64,000 bases of DNA from Cycas panzhihuaensis (taxonomy: Eukaryota > Cycadophyta), in contig CM041465.1 in the NCBI GenBank assembly GCA_023213395.1, positions 12,586,001-12,650,000 on the forward strand, read 5' to 3'. Numbering within the stretch: the first letter of the stretch is position 1; each line of letters begins with the position of its first letter. The translations under genes and the position numbers were made by a program. Shown one piece after another: positions 1-9,429 of the stretch. The notes under the pieces were generated by a model. That model searched no databases. It had not been told where the DNA came from and saw only the letters and a list, made by a program, of their open reading frames with translations.

Positions 1-33
1 CCATGCCAAACCCAGCCTGTTCTAGATATCACT

Positions 34-520
34 CTAAATATCGCAGGCATAGGGGCAATGAATACATAGGTGATCCAAAGTCTCTACTTCCTCCTTACAG
101 AGAACACACCTATTCGCCAACTGGATACCTCTCTTCATGAGATTATCCATAGTGAGGATTTTGTTTTGTAGGCATAGCCCCCAAAAAGTGGCTATCTTCA
201 GAAGGATCCCCAACTTCCACACCATGGCCAATATATCATTCCTGTCCTAGCCTTCCCTACTGGCCAACATATTATACCCATCTTTAACTATGTAAGATCC
301 CTTTGACGACAAAGGCCATACCAGAGAATCAGGGCAAGAATGCTTTGGAATATATTGGTTGTCCAAAACCCCTTTCACCCTATGAATCTCCTCCTCAAGG
401 CCTTGAACATCCTCGAACGATATCCAATGTCTATCCTTGAGCATACCAGTCCAATAATACTTGACGAGGGTCCCAAATCTGTTCTCACATACCCTTTTCA
501 GAGCTCCTATATTAGGCAAA
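34..520 (-). pseudogene. LINE C-terminal region with zinc-binding segment
   Basis: Continues the LINE in another frame after a break near 518. The last part reads like the zinc-binding reverse-transcriptase tail (zf-RVT) of plant LINEs: KIATFWGLCLQNKILTMDNL, then CVLCKEEVETLDHLCIHC with the Cys/His pattern intact. The middle part (247-519) holds WISFEDVQGLEEEI and VWPLSSKGSYIVKDGY, matching the usual tryptophan-rich spacer. A stop near 240 separates the two parts. No function is expected. Confidence 0.75.
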
Positions 521-1530
521 CTGGCATCTTGAAAACTGACATCTTACCTGGCATCTTGAAAACTGACATCTGGTAAACTGGGATGCTCTGGAGAGAGGCC
601 ACCACTAGATGGATTTTATCGGCCCAGCTAAGAAGTGCCCCTTTCCATCCTACCAGTTTCTTGTTGAATCTGCTCACCACAGGGTCCCATAAGTTTTTTC
701 CCATCTTCCCCACAAAGAGGGGCATATCCCAGATATGAAACCAGAAGGGATCTTCTAGGTATTTCCAGAATCCTGCTGATTCTTCTCTGCTACCTCTCCG
801 TTGTGTTGAAAAAGAAGACATAGCTTTTTCCCAAGTTGATTTTTTGGTTAGTTACTTTTTCATATACCTGGAGACCTTCTTTTAAGGCCTTAGCCTCTAC
901 CAAGGAGGCTTTGCTTATAAAGATATTATCATCCACAAACTGTTGATAAACGATATTATCCAAATTTAAAGATGCCTTCAGACTGGTTATCCACCCCAGC
1001 CTCTGTGCCTCTATAGTTGCTCTCCCTAACAGCTCAGCCATGATGATGAAGAGGAAAGGGGAGAGGGGATCCCCTTGTCTTAAGCCCCTAAATCCAGGAA
1101 TGAAGGGAGTTGACTTCCCATTTATAATCACTGAAAAGGAAACCCTGGATATACAACACTTCATCCATTCTCTCTAAACCTCCCCAAAACCAAAGGCTTT
1201 TAGGCACTCCAGTAAATAGTCCCAGGCCACCCGATCGTATGCCTTGGACATATCAGTTTTAATTATCATGCCTGCTTCCTTACGCTGGAAGGTCGAGTGC
1301 ACAGTTTCATGGACAGTAATAATGCCATCCATAATTTGCCTACCCTTGACAAAACCGTCTTGATTTTGTGAAATAATAGCCGGGAGAGTCTCCTTGAGGC
1401 GATTTACTAAGATTTTGGCCAAAATCTTATATTTTACGTTATAAAGACTGATTGGTCTGAAATCTTCCATCGCTTCCGCTCCCTCCTTCTTTGGGATCAA
1501 AACCATGAAGGTGGTTTGCCATTCTTTCAG
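508..1530 (-). pseudogene. LINE reverse transcriptase (broken)
   Basis: Would copy LINE RNA into DNA at a nicked target. Visible RT motifs in order are WQTTFMVLIPKK, DFRPISLYN, NRLKETLP, DGFVKGRQIMDGI, DMSKAYDRVAWDYL, GLRQGDPLSPFLF and QFVDDNIF. The last is the catalytic box, FVDD where plant LINEs usually have FADD, so both aspartates are kept. A frame break near 1166 splits the palm domain. Another near 800 precedes the segment with GWKGALLSWADKI. The reading frame begins in the middle of the domain. RVT_1-type identity is firm from these motifs; activity is excluded by truncation and frameshifts. Confidence 0.88.
521..571. repeat. 27-bp tandem duplication in the LINE
   Basis: A 24-base block at 521-544 recurs identically at 548-571 after a 3-base spacer, giving a 27-bp period (nine codons). 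It duplicates the MSVFKMP segment of the RT C-terminal region without changing frame. Confidence 0.9.
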
Positions 1531-1785
1531 GGCTTCAGTTGTCAATAACGCTAGTGCTTACATTTTTTTACTAGACCAAGTAATAGGTGAGGAATCAATA
1601 AAAAATACATAACCTGAAGTAGATTTATGATCATTTGAATCACCTGCCCAATCAGAATTAGTATATCCAGTTAATGTTAGTGGTTTATTACAAAAGTTAT
1701 AAGTTAAACCATAAAACACAGTATTCTTTAGATAGCGTAAGATTCGTTTAGCTACTTTCCAGTGAGATTCATGTGGTTGTTGCAT
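1531..1785 (-). pseudogene. copia RNase H of K (truncated)
   Basis: Degrades the RNA strand of the RNA:DNA hybrid in cDNA synthesis. Visible: HWKVAKRILRYLKNTVFYGL (end of RT), then TGYTNSDWAGDSNDHKSTSG with the first catalytic Asp, and ITWSSKKM. A stop follows at 1558-1560, where F has a glutamine-like position. The same frame continues ALALLTTEA, equal to the copia motif ALALSTTEAEY, until LINE sequence takes over at about 1530. The distal half, with DNQS and the TKHI region, is missing. Confidence 0.85.
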
Positions 1786-1788
1786 ATA

Positions 1789-2660
1789 TCAAGAGCATAA
1801 AGCAGTAGCATAAGAAATGTCAGGGTAGGTGTGACTAAGATAAATTAGACTACCAATGAGTTGTTTGTATAGAGTTGGATCACATAATGGAGTTGAATAA
1901 TCAGTAGACAGTTTAACTCCTGATTGTAAAGGATTGCATATAGGTTTAGTATTTTGCATGTTAAACCACTGAACTAAATTGAGAATATACTTAGGTTGAG
2001 ATAGTGTTATATTTGATTGATTTTGATAAACTTGTAAACCTAGAAAGTAATGTAATAGACCTAAATTAGTCATTTCAAATTTGTTTATTAACATTGATTT
2101 GAGATGATGAATATTATGGGTTGACAATTATGTGATAATAATGTCATCAACATAGAGGATTAGAATAGTAAGATTTTTATTTTCACGTTTAAAATAAAGA
2201 TTTAGATCACTAATACATCTAGTGTATCCAATGTGGATTAAATAATCATCGACTTTGGTATACCAAGCTCGAGGAGCTTGTTTTAAACCATAAATAGATT
2301 TTTTAAGTTTGCAGACTAAATTAGGATTTTTAATGAATCCAGGTGGCTGTGACATGTAGATCTTTTCTTTGAGATCACCATTCAAGAAAGCACTCTTAAC
2401 ATCCATTTGGTGGATTTCCCAACCAAACTTGGCTGCAAGAGCAATAATTATTTTGATTGTATTCATCTTTGCTACAGGAGCAAAGGTTTCATTATAGTCA
2501 ATGCCATCTATTTGAGAAAATCCTTTGGCAACAAGGCAAGCTTTATATTTTTCCACTGCGCCTGTTGAGTTATATTTAGTTCTATAAACCCATTTATAGT
2601 CGACAATATTTTTCCCAGGTGGGAGAGGAACAAGATCCCAGGTGGAATTTTTAATTAAGG
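1789..2660 (-). pseudogene. copia reverse transcriptase of K
   Basis: RVT_2-type polymerase. Reading order: [88 protein letters not shown], the catalytic LYVDDIII box, then LGLLHYFLGLQV and LIGSLIYLSHTYPDISYA. The YVDD aspartates are intact. A frame break between 2127 and 2128, just after the catalytic box, and a stop in the upstream DAM-TEF stretch disable it. It is the best preserved RT among the copia elements here. Confidence 0.9.
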
Positions 2661-2928
2661 CAACAAATTCAGTCTACATAGCATCTTACCATACAGGATT
2701 ATTATTGGCTTATTTAAAAGTTTTGGGATCATTATTTTCTATTATTTTTTCCATTAAGGCAAAATTTGCATGAAGTTTTTGCGCACGTGTGCACTTAGTA
2801 TCAGTAGGATTGCCTACATTAGATCTAACATCAACAAGCATTTTGGTTACCCAAACAGGTTGCTTGTGAGCAACTATATCTGAGGTTGTGGGTTGATTTG
2901 ATGTACTAGCTTGAAGAGAAGGATCTGT

Positions 2929-3960
2929 TTAAGTGGGTTCTGATAGAGTCCAATTTTGGACTTGAGTTGATAAAGAATCTATAATTTCTAAATCAACTTG
3001 TTTATCAGAATCGTCAACCAAACGAATGTTGGTTAACAAATCTTCAACAGGAAGTTCTACATAAGTAGATGTTGAAGTAGATCCTTCTTCATCAAATACT
3101 ACATCACGTAAAATACAAATATTATGCATGACTGGATCTAAAAGCCTATAAGCTTTACTTTCTTTGTTATAGCCAACGAAGATGTATTTTTGACTTTTTT
3201 TATCTAACTTTTTACATTTTTCGTGAGCGATATGTCCCCACGCGATACTACCAAAGATTCGTAAGTGTTGGACAGATGGTTTTCTTCCAGACTATTTTTG
3301 TTCTGGAGTGACATTTTATAGAGATTTACTAGGTAAACGATTTAATAAATAATTAGAGCAGTTAATTGCTTCTACCCATAGTTTTAAATCAAGATTCTTT
3401 GTATGTAACATGCAACGAGTCATTTCAACAAGAGTATGGTTTTTGCATTCAGCAACACCGTTTTGTTGAGGTGTGTATGCAACTGAATGTTGGAATTTAA
3501 TTCCATGTGATTTACAGAAAGAGGTAAAATTTCTACTTAAATATTCCTTAGCATTATCAGATCGGAATATTTTGATTCTTGAATTAGATTGATTTTCTAC
3601 TAACGTTTTATATTCAACGAAAATGTCAAACACTTGACTGCGTATTTTGAGCATATAAACCCAACATTTTCTTGAATAATCATCAATGAATGTAATGAAA
3701 TAATGAGATCCTGAGTATGATGGTACATGAAAAGGTCCACATATGTCAGAGTTGACAAGTTCGAGTGGAGCAGTTGCTTGGTATTAAGTTTTGTGTGGAA
3801 ATAGATTCATGTGTTGTTTGCCTATCACACAGGCTTCACAAACACCATAAACTGTATTTAATGGTGGTAAACCATGGACCATTTCATGCTTAATTAAATA
3901 TTATAGTTTGCCATAACTAGTATGGCCAAATCTTGCATGCTAAAGTTTACTGACTGAGTC
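2929..3960 (-). pseudogene. copia integrase of K with INT-RT linker
   Basis: Joins element cDNA into the genome. The zinc-binding part near 3800-3950 reads MVHGLPPLN, CEACVIGKQH. The core has FIDDYSRKCWVY, the second Asp in FRSDNAKEYLSRNF, and the Glu in YTPQQNGVAECKNHT, so all D,D-35-E residues are recognisable. LWVEAINCSNYLLNRLPSKS follows. Stops lie in the amino-terminal third and near 3315. The 2929-3129 stretch (VVFDEEGSTSTSTYVELPVE) is the acidic linker, with an equivalent in F near 19760-19900. Non-functional overall. Confidence 0.88.
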
Positions 3961-4104
3961 AGATTTGGCAATGAAGGCACTAAAAGATTTTGATTTATTA
4001 TTTTGAAGACTGGTCAGACTATAGAGACCTGTGTTATGATCAATAGGTCCTGAAGCAATATGTTTGAATTTGTGTAATGGATCTTTAATGATAAATTTAT
4101 TTTT

Positions 4105-4404
4105 CTAGAATTCGACGATAATGTCTTTCTGGCAGATTTGATAAACTGAGAGGAGGTTTGGTAACAAACTAGGTACATAGAAAATGTCCTTAATTGAACC
4201 ATCCTTTAGGGTAACATCACCAGATCCTTTGACTTTGAGTTGATTACCACTACCAAAAGAAATCTCTTCTTTAGAGTTCGTTTCAGATTGATAAGTGGTT
4301 AAGTTTTTCTGGTGTCCAGTCATATGATGGGACACACCAGAGTCAAGTATCCATTGTGGTGGTTGGTTGGAAGGAGCAACAAATGCAGAAGTTGTTGTTG
4401 CCAA
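4105..4404 (-). pseudogene. copia protease segment of K
   Basis: Aspartic protease that would cleave the Gag-Pol polyprotein. The catalytic triplet is kept in WILDSGVSHHMTGHQ, followed by SFGSGNQLKVKGSGDVTLKD and FYVPSLLPNLLSVYQICQKD, the usual PR to pre-integrase transition. F has the same region with DSG changed to DSS. The frame is open for 99 codons, then lost toward integrase. Confidence 0.85.
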
Positions 4405-4449
4405 AGAATGATTATGAAATTGACAATTTTGAGGTCGTGATTGTGAATG

Positions 4450-5433
4450 TGATTGAAAATGGGATTGCAGTTTATTTTGGAATCCCTTGTAAGCTTTCCA
4501 TGCTTCCGAAGCTATCCTACTTCTATAGACATCAATAGTATGGCCTCTTTTATTATAGTAGGCACAACTAGTGTTCTAAGAAGAAGATGCATTATTTTTA
4601 TTAGAAACGAATTGATTAGAAGTATTCTGGTTTTTAGTTGGACCAGAATATTTAACATTATTTTGAGAATTAGAAGGTGAACCTCGATGAGGTTTCTGGA
4701 ATTTTTTATTATTATTATGAAAATTGGTATTCTGTTGTTTGTTTTTAAATTGTGGCTTAGTTTTAGAAAATAAAGCCTGTGAATGATCTTTTATTGCACC
4801 TATTCTAATTAACATTATCTGATGTTCAATCAGCTAGTTTGTCAACTCATTTAATATGATAGGTAGATTACTAGCTTGTTGTCTGGCAGCTTGGTAAAGA
4901 TTAAAGTGTTTTGGTAATTTGTTAACTACAACATATATGCGCATGTTGTCATCTTTGACATGCGTAGTTATTTTTTCTATATCACCTTCTTTGGCTTTTG
5001 ATTTAATGCAATTATCTAGATCTTTATTAATTGATTAGATTTTAGTTAAAAAATCCTCAACATTTAAAAAGCTGTCAAAAGTCAGATTATAGAATTATTC
5101 TTCTAGGATAGGTACTTGATGTGTATCAACTTTGTCATATTTTTCTTACAAGGTTTTCCAGACAGTGGCTAAGTCATCTTTTTCAGAAAACTGCCGACTG
5201 ATTTCTGGTGAAAGTGAGTTTAATATGGTGCCTAATGCGGCATCTGAGTTCATCAGATACACCATAAGACTCTCAGTTGCATCTGCTTTTAGTTTTTAGA
5301 ATTCACTTGTCACATATCGCCATACTTTTTACTGTTTTAGCTTATGGGATATGTGATTCCTCCAATCGGCATAGTTTGAGCTGGTTAATACTGGAATTGG
5401 AATGCAGGTGACTGTCCCTTGCATTAATTCCAT
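4450..5433 (-). pseudogene. copia gag of K
   Basis: Capsid protein gene. The start is taken at 5433-5431 (MELMQGTVTC), because the aligned start of F at 17466 sits in the same context and IPVLTSSNYADWRNHISHKL follows, a typical copia gag opening. Later motifs are AALGTILNSLSPEISRQFSE and a basic QN-rich stretch (4576-4815). The zinc knuckle near 4480-4560 reads CAYYNKRGHTIDVY, where two of the three cysteines have become tyrosine. At least five in-frame stops are present. Length, about 320 codons, fits copia gag. Confidence 0.82.
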
Positions 5434-5672
5434 ATTGGGAGTGTTGAGGTTTATTTGTAGATTAAAAAGTTATGAAGGTGACTTGAAAAAATAATTACCT
5501 AGTGAAAGTACTAATCTTGTTAATGGATCTAATTCACAAAGACATCTTAGTCTACATTGATTGATTTTAAGATAAAAAGGATCATGTATTTTTAAATAGA
5601 AATAAATAAATAACTTCTTAAAAAATAATTCCTTAAGCAGTTGTTTTTGAAAAATAATTCTTTTTAGAAAAA

Positions 5673-5745
5673 TAGTCCCCCTTGGAAAAAAATAGTCCCT
5701 CTTAGAAGAAATAGTCCCCCTTGGAAAAAAATAGTCCCCCTTTAC
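5673..5745. repeat. 20-bp tandem repeat in the K leader
   Basis: The unit tagtcccccttggaaaaaaa recurs with starts at 5673, 5693, 5712 and 5732 (period 19-20 bp). Minor variants give an apparent minus-strand peptide repeating RDYFFPRGTI, which is a by-product of the repeat. Related but looser copies run to about 5830. Confidence 0.85.
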
Positions 5746-6430
5746 TTTGAAAAAAAATCCTTGTTTAGTAAACAATCCCCTTTTTGAAAATAGACTGTCC
5801 TCTTTCAAAATGGAAAATCCCTCTTAAAAAATAAACAATTCCTCTTAACTAAGTAAAACAACTTTATAACAAACAACTTTGTAACTATTTTATTTCTCTT
5901 TTTATTTAAAAAGAAATAGATGTATAATTTTAATGATTAAATTCAAATCTTATAGATTAAGTGTTGGGGAAAAATAGTAAAAGGAGTATAATAAAAGAAA
6001 TTAATAAAATAAATATAATGGTGAAAGGTTAATTTGATTTCCCTAAGATTAGCTATGTTCGTTTCAAGTGATTAAAATGTAGTTGAATTTAATCATTAAA
6101 ATGTAGTGAAAGATAATAAAAGTAGGGGTTTAAAGTTTATAAATACCTTATGAAGACAAGGTTTAAAAAAATTAAGGGAGAAGAGTTTTGTTTAAATATT
6201 AATTAAATAAAATATTTGAGGGGGGAGAGGAGAGAATGTTATAAAAGAAAGGGTTTGATTTTGATTACATTAAAAAATAAAGCAAAAAAAAAAGATTTAT
6301 ATTAGACAATAATACATTGAATCAAAAAAGATAATAATTAAGGAAGGGGAGGTATTAGATTATTTTAATAAAGGTATTATAAAAGGGGGAGGTGTTTTAA
6401 TAAAAAGGTGTTTAAGGGGGGGTTGGGAAA

Positions 6431-6567
6431 TTTGATTTAAATCAAAGTATAAAATATAATGGGGGGAACTTTGATTTAAATCAAAGTATTAAATATAATA
6501 GGGGGAACTTTGATTTAAATCAAAGTATTAAAAATTGGCGGGGGGCATTGATTCATTTAAATCAAAA
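6431..6567. repeat. 39-bp minisatellite built on a 16-bp palindrome
   Basis: The perfect palindrome tttgatttaaatcaaa occurs at 6431-6446, 6470-6485 and 6509-6524, exactly 39 bp apart. The spacers are similar (gtataaaatataat plus a run of five or six G). A fourth, decayed copy lies around 6550-6567. Confidence 0.92.
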
Positions 6568-6689
6568 TTAAAATCTTTATAAAGCTTAAGGAGGGGGGGT
6601 TTATTTAAATAAATAAAATAAAATAAAATAATGACCGGCATAGACCCGACGGATTTGTGTTAATTGAAACACAAAAATAAAGTTTAATT

Positions 6690-7253
6690 TTGATTGGGGT
6701 CCAGGGGGTAAAGATGACAAAACCCTACCTCATTTTCCCCATGGCGGCAAGGGTTTCTCTTTGCAGGTCAACGACGATTGTAGGAGCGATGAACGATTCA
6801 GATGCGGGCGACTACTGGTTCCCTCCATCTCTTCTTTGTTTATCCGTTAAGTGTGGCCTTCACCGTGTCCTGTGTCAGGTAGCGACAATTCACTATTTGC
6901 ATGGGTTGGCAACAGTAGAGAGGCATTGGGTAGTGAAGAAGCCGCGGTTAGATCCTGATCGATGCTGCCTGATACATGATTACTTCCTGGAGCATACTCA
7001 GATGTTTCCTGGAATTGATCTCCGAAAGTGATATGTTGAATCTGCTTCAACAGATGGTGGTGTGTGCACTGATCGTTTAACACTGTCTAATGCTAGTGTT
7101 GATTTCTCCTTTCCGAACAGGGAAAAAAATACTATTGAGCCATCATCTTGTGTGGATGAAAACCCTTATACTATGCGGCCTGGACTTCAGGTTCACTTTG
7201 ACCTTAACAATCTTAAAGCAAGTGCTTTGTTTAAAAGTCCATTTTCTTTTTTT
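6690..7253 (+). pseudogene. unidentified host-gene-like coding fragment
   Basis: One plus-strand frame runs 188 codons, interrupted only by TGA at 7029-7031, in sequence clearly richer in GC and more mixed in codons than the flanking AT-rich DNA. Recognisable stretches include KKPRLDPDRCCLIHDYFLEH and YTMRPGLQVHFDLNNLKASA, but I cannot match them to a family. The end, near 7250, runs into a T-rich tract closing with atgcag, which looks like an intron 3' end. It is antisense to K. It may be a captured or inserted host fragment; function unknown. Confidence 0.45.
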
Positions 7254-7262
7254 TAAATATGC

Positions 7263-7440
7263 AGCTTTGTCCTCAGGTTTTGATTTTAAGAGCATTCGTG
7301 GGGTCTCTAATCATTCCAAATATGGACCTCAGAATGATTTTTCAGCTGCCTATCCTTGACATAGAATTAGCGCGACTGATGCTCTGAATCATCCTTATTT
7401 GGTGAGAGAACATGACCAAGTGCCTCCTCCTGCAGGTTTT
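7263..7440 (+). pseudogene. possible exon-like fragment following 6690-7253
   Basis: After the T-rich tract and atgcag, a frame reads SGFDFKSIRGVSNHSKYGPQ, then after one stop RISATDALNHPYLVREHDQ, up to ctgcag near 7437. It has the composition of coding sequence. The RISATDALNHPY piece resembles the last helix of protein kinase domains, but nothing else kinase-like is nearby, so no identity is claimed. Confidence 0.3.
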
Positions 7441-7600
7441 TCACTGTGGCTTGCCAGTCTTTGGTATTAATGGCAGACAAGGACTGTATCAATTTTCCCA
7501 GATCCACAAAGAAATACTCGTCCTCTTCTTCTTGTTGTTCCTTGCAAGTTTGGTTTACTTGTACTAGACTGGGGTTCTTGCTCCTGTTTTACTCACTTTC

Positions 7601-7702
7601 ACAGACAACTCTGTAGATGTATGTGTTCAGGCTGAAACTATGCTTCGTCAAGCCTTAGGAGAAAAGATTAGACTTGTCCTTTCTGTGAACAAATTAACTT
7701 GT
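7601..7702 (+). pseudogene. translation elongation factor 2-like exon fragment
   Basis: A 34-codon frame contains VDVCVQAETMLRQALGEK and IRLVLSVNKL. This matches the GTP-binding domain of eukaryotic elongation factor 2, where the segment with VCVQTE, LRQALGER and the guanine-recognition NKMD box lies. Here NKMD has become NKLT, so nucleotide recognition would be lost. A pyrimidine tract ending in cacag precedes it and gtaaat follows directly, so it looks like a single exon with splice edges, taken from genomic DNA. No further EF-2 sequence is visible. It lies antisense inside the leader of K. Confidence 0.72.
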
Positions 7703-8028
7703 ACGTAAATCTTGACTGGTAATAGAAATTTTTCTCTGTCTCAATGGCCATTTTTGCTATTGTAAAGAGGTAAATGGTTTGCAAAAAAAAATAGAAAATG
7801 CTCATGGCCAACATAATTACTTTCCATGGTCATATAATCAGAATAGGAGTCATGTGTTTGTGAAGAATCTTGGTATGTAAATTATCAAAATTTGTATGAA
7901 TGATCACAAGGATAAACTGTGGCCCATGTTGAAAAAGCTAGGGTTTATTATAAAAAATGAAGAAGATAAACTAGTTACAAAGGCATTAATGAAATGTGTT
8001 ATGCAAAAACATTAATGAAATGTGTAAT
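7703..8028. other. end of K leader, no coding signal
   Basis: AT-rich sequence between the EF-2-like fragment and the primer-binding site. A short repeat, aaacattaatgaaatgtgt-like, occurs twice near 7985-8027. No gene seen. Confidence 0.6.
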
Positions 8029-8040
8029 GCTCTGATACCA
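8029..8040 (-). other. primer-binding site of K (tRNA-iMet)
   Basis: The minus strand reads TGGTATCAGAGC immediately after the LTR end CA, complementary to the 3' end of initiator methionine tRNA, the standard copia primer. It fixes the LTR/internal boundary and the minus-strand orientation. Confidence 0.92.
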
Positions 8041-8470
8041 TGATAGAATAGGCACATGCACACAGTCATCACATCACAGCAATAGAAGAGAGACAAAGAA
8101 TATGACAATGCACATGTACACAGGGTTGACAGGTGGAAAACCCCTTCTGAGGAAGAAAAACCACCTCCTAATCTAAATTATATTAATAAATAAATGAAAC
8201 TAAAATACATAATAACCAACCCCCTAAAACAACCTTGTTTCAGGCATATGGATAGACCTCCTAGATTCTTGGAACCAATTCCATGAATCTAGGAGACTAA
8301 TAAATAGGACGGAGGTTCATTGGAATGCGGTTCCGCATTTCAATGACCATCCACAATTCAATTAATTTTAAACATAAGTTTACAACTTTATAATCACTTA
8401 AGTTATTTTTAAAACATGTGACTTAAATAATAACATTAAGAAACATAAGTTTACATTATATAATCTAACA
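8041..8470 (-). repeat. 5' LTR of K
   Basis: A 430-bp LTR, minus strand, starting TGTTAGATTA (8470) and ending TCTATCA (8041). The start equals that of the F LTRs, and blocks such as CATTTCAATGAA-like and GGGGTTTTCCACC are shared. It carries two strong hairpins. It should contain the promoter and polyadenylation signals; a TATA box is not clear. No partner LTR is in the window. Confidence 0.85.
8258..8346. repeat. two adjacent hairpins in the K LTR
   Basis: Hairpin 1 (8258-8295): ctcctagattc pairs perfectly with gaatctaggag, with further pairing inside the loop. Hairpin 2 (8317-8346): tcattggaatgcgg pairs with ccgcatttcaatga with one mismatch and a 2-base loop. F LTRs keep weaker versions at the same place. 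Confidence 0.85.
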
Positions 8471-9429
8471 TTGATAAAGAGGGATTACTATTCTGAGGTA
8501 CAAAATAAATCATTTAAGTAGAAGATTTTGAAGTTACTTATGTTACATTTCTTGACTCTTTACTTTGTTCTTTCTCTTGTATTTAAAAAAAATAATATGC
8601 ATGCATGTTTATGAATAAAAAACTTATGAGTAAGTCCATCTTTTGTATGAGGTTTATGGATCCAATACTACCTTAAAGCTCCATGAGTAATGGAATCTCC
8701 CTATACTTTCAATTAAGTATTTGTTTAATTAATGAAATAAATATGTTAATTGCTGCATGCTAATTTTATAAACTACATGTCATCTTTTAGTTGTTAGAAT
8801 CATATTTGAAATCTCTTACTTTCATTGAAAACACCATCAAGATTGAAAATAACATGTACATGAGTTGAAAGGTATAGCATAAGTTCTATATATTATTTTA
8901 AATTCCATCAAGTTATATGTATACAATACTATATATTATAGGATTTGCATCTCATATCCTTTTTTTTTTATGTTTAATTGAAAGTGTGTTTTAAATACTT
9001 AGAAGATAGTAGTTCTTTTGTTTTATATGAGCTTTAATTTAAAAAAAAAAGGAATTATGTGCATGGTTTGCTTTCTTTACTTGCCTTGGAAATATAATTA
9101 ATCTCTTTGGTTTCATTGGTGTTTTCTTTCACACTTTTGAAAAGTTTATAATATTCCCATTACTTAGCCTTTCTTTTTATTAGAATAAACCCAAAAAGTT
9201 GAAATAATTCAAGGAAAAGAACCTTGAAAAGGAAACAAAAAATATTATCAGTATAATTCTAAACTTAGAACTCCTATACTTGCTTATGTAGGCTAGTGAA
9301 TCCTTATACTCCCTCTCATATCCTAACCTTTTATTACTATAATCACATTCAAAGTAAACAATATAAACAAGTAAAGACTCATTCTTAAGAGTTTGCAAAG
9401 GTGGTCTTTTAGTTCCCATAGGTTCCCAC
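8471..9429. other. AT-rich stretch, nothing recognised
   Basis: Between the K LTR and the D integrase. Open frames here are short and low in complexity; no motif, LTR end or RNA gene was recognised. It may be decayed internal sequence of D. Confidence 0.5.

Larger units (their letters stand above)
1..1530 (-). mobile_element. 5'-truncated LINE (non-LTR retrotransposon)
   Basis: On the minus strand the order is reverse transcriptase core, thumb/linker, then the C-terminal zinc-binding segment common in plant LINEs. Reading starts abruptly near 1530 inside the RT domain, so endonuclease and ORF1 are absent. 5' truncation is typical of LINE insertion by target-primed reverse transcription. The 3' end (poly-A, target duplication) lies left of the window. 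Its 5' edge abuts the RNase H of copia element K on the same strand, so K was probably the target. Several frameshifts and stops make it non-functional. Confidence 0.85.
5434..8028. other. 2.6-kb leader of K, between primer site and gag
   Basis: Lies between the primer-binding site and gag. It holds a 20-bp tandem repeat (5673-5745), AT-rich sequence with G runs, a 39-bp palindromic minisatellite (6431-6567), and from about 6650 to 7710 a higher-GC part with host-gene-like fragments on the plus strand, antisense to K. Between these I see no other coding signal. Whether the leader was always this long or contains later insertions is not settled; no target duplication was found around the higher-GC part. 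Confidence 0.6.
1531..8470 (-). mobile_element. Ty1/copia element K (5' LTR to RNase H)
   Basis: On the minus strand the order is 5' LTR (8041-8470), primer-binding site, a 2.6-kb leader, gag, protease, integrase, reverse transcriptase and RNase H. PR-INT-RT-RH is the diagnostic copia order. The 3' end is cut inside RNase H by the LINE, so no 3' LTR is seen. Proteins and LTR ends (TGTTAGATTA) closely match element F at 15056-22199, so K and F are one family in opposite orientation. Stops and frameshifts occur in every domain. Confidence 0.88.

Noticed and set aside
5470-5808. Minus-strand frame with repeated RDYFFPRGT peptide
   Set aside because: A by-product of the 20-bp tandem repeat; it lies upstream of the gag start and has no gene features.
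7370-7410. RISATDALNHPY, resembling the end of a protein kinase domain
   Set aside because: A single short motif with no kinase subdomains nearby; not enough for an identity.
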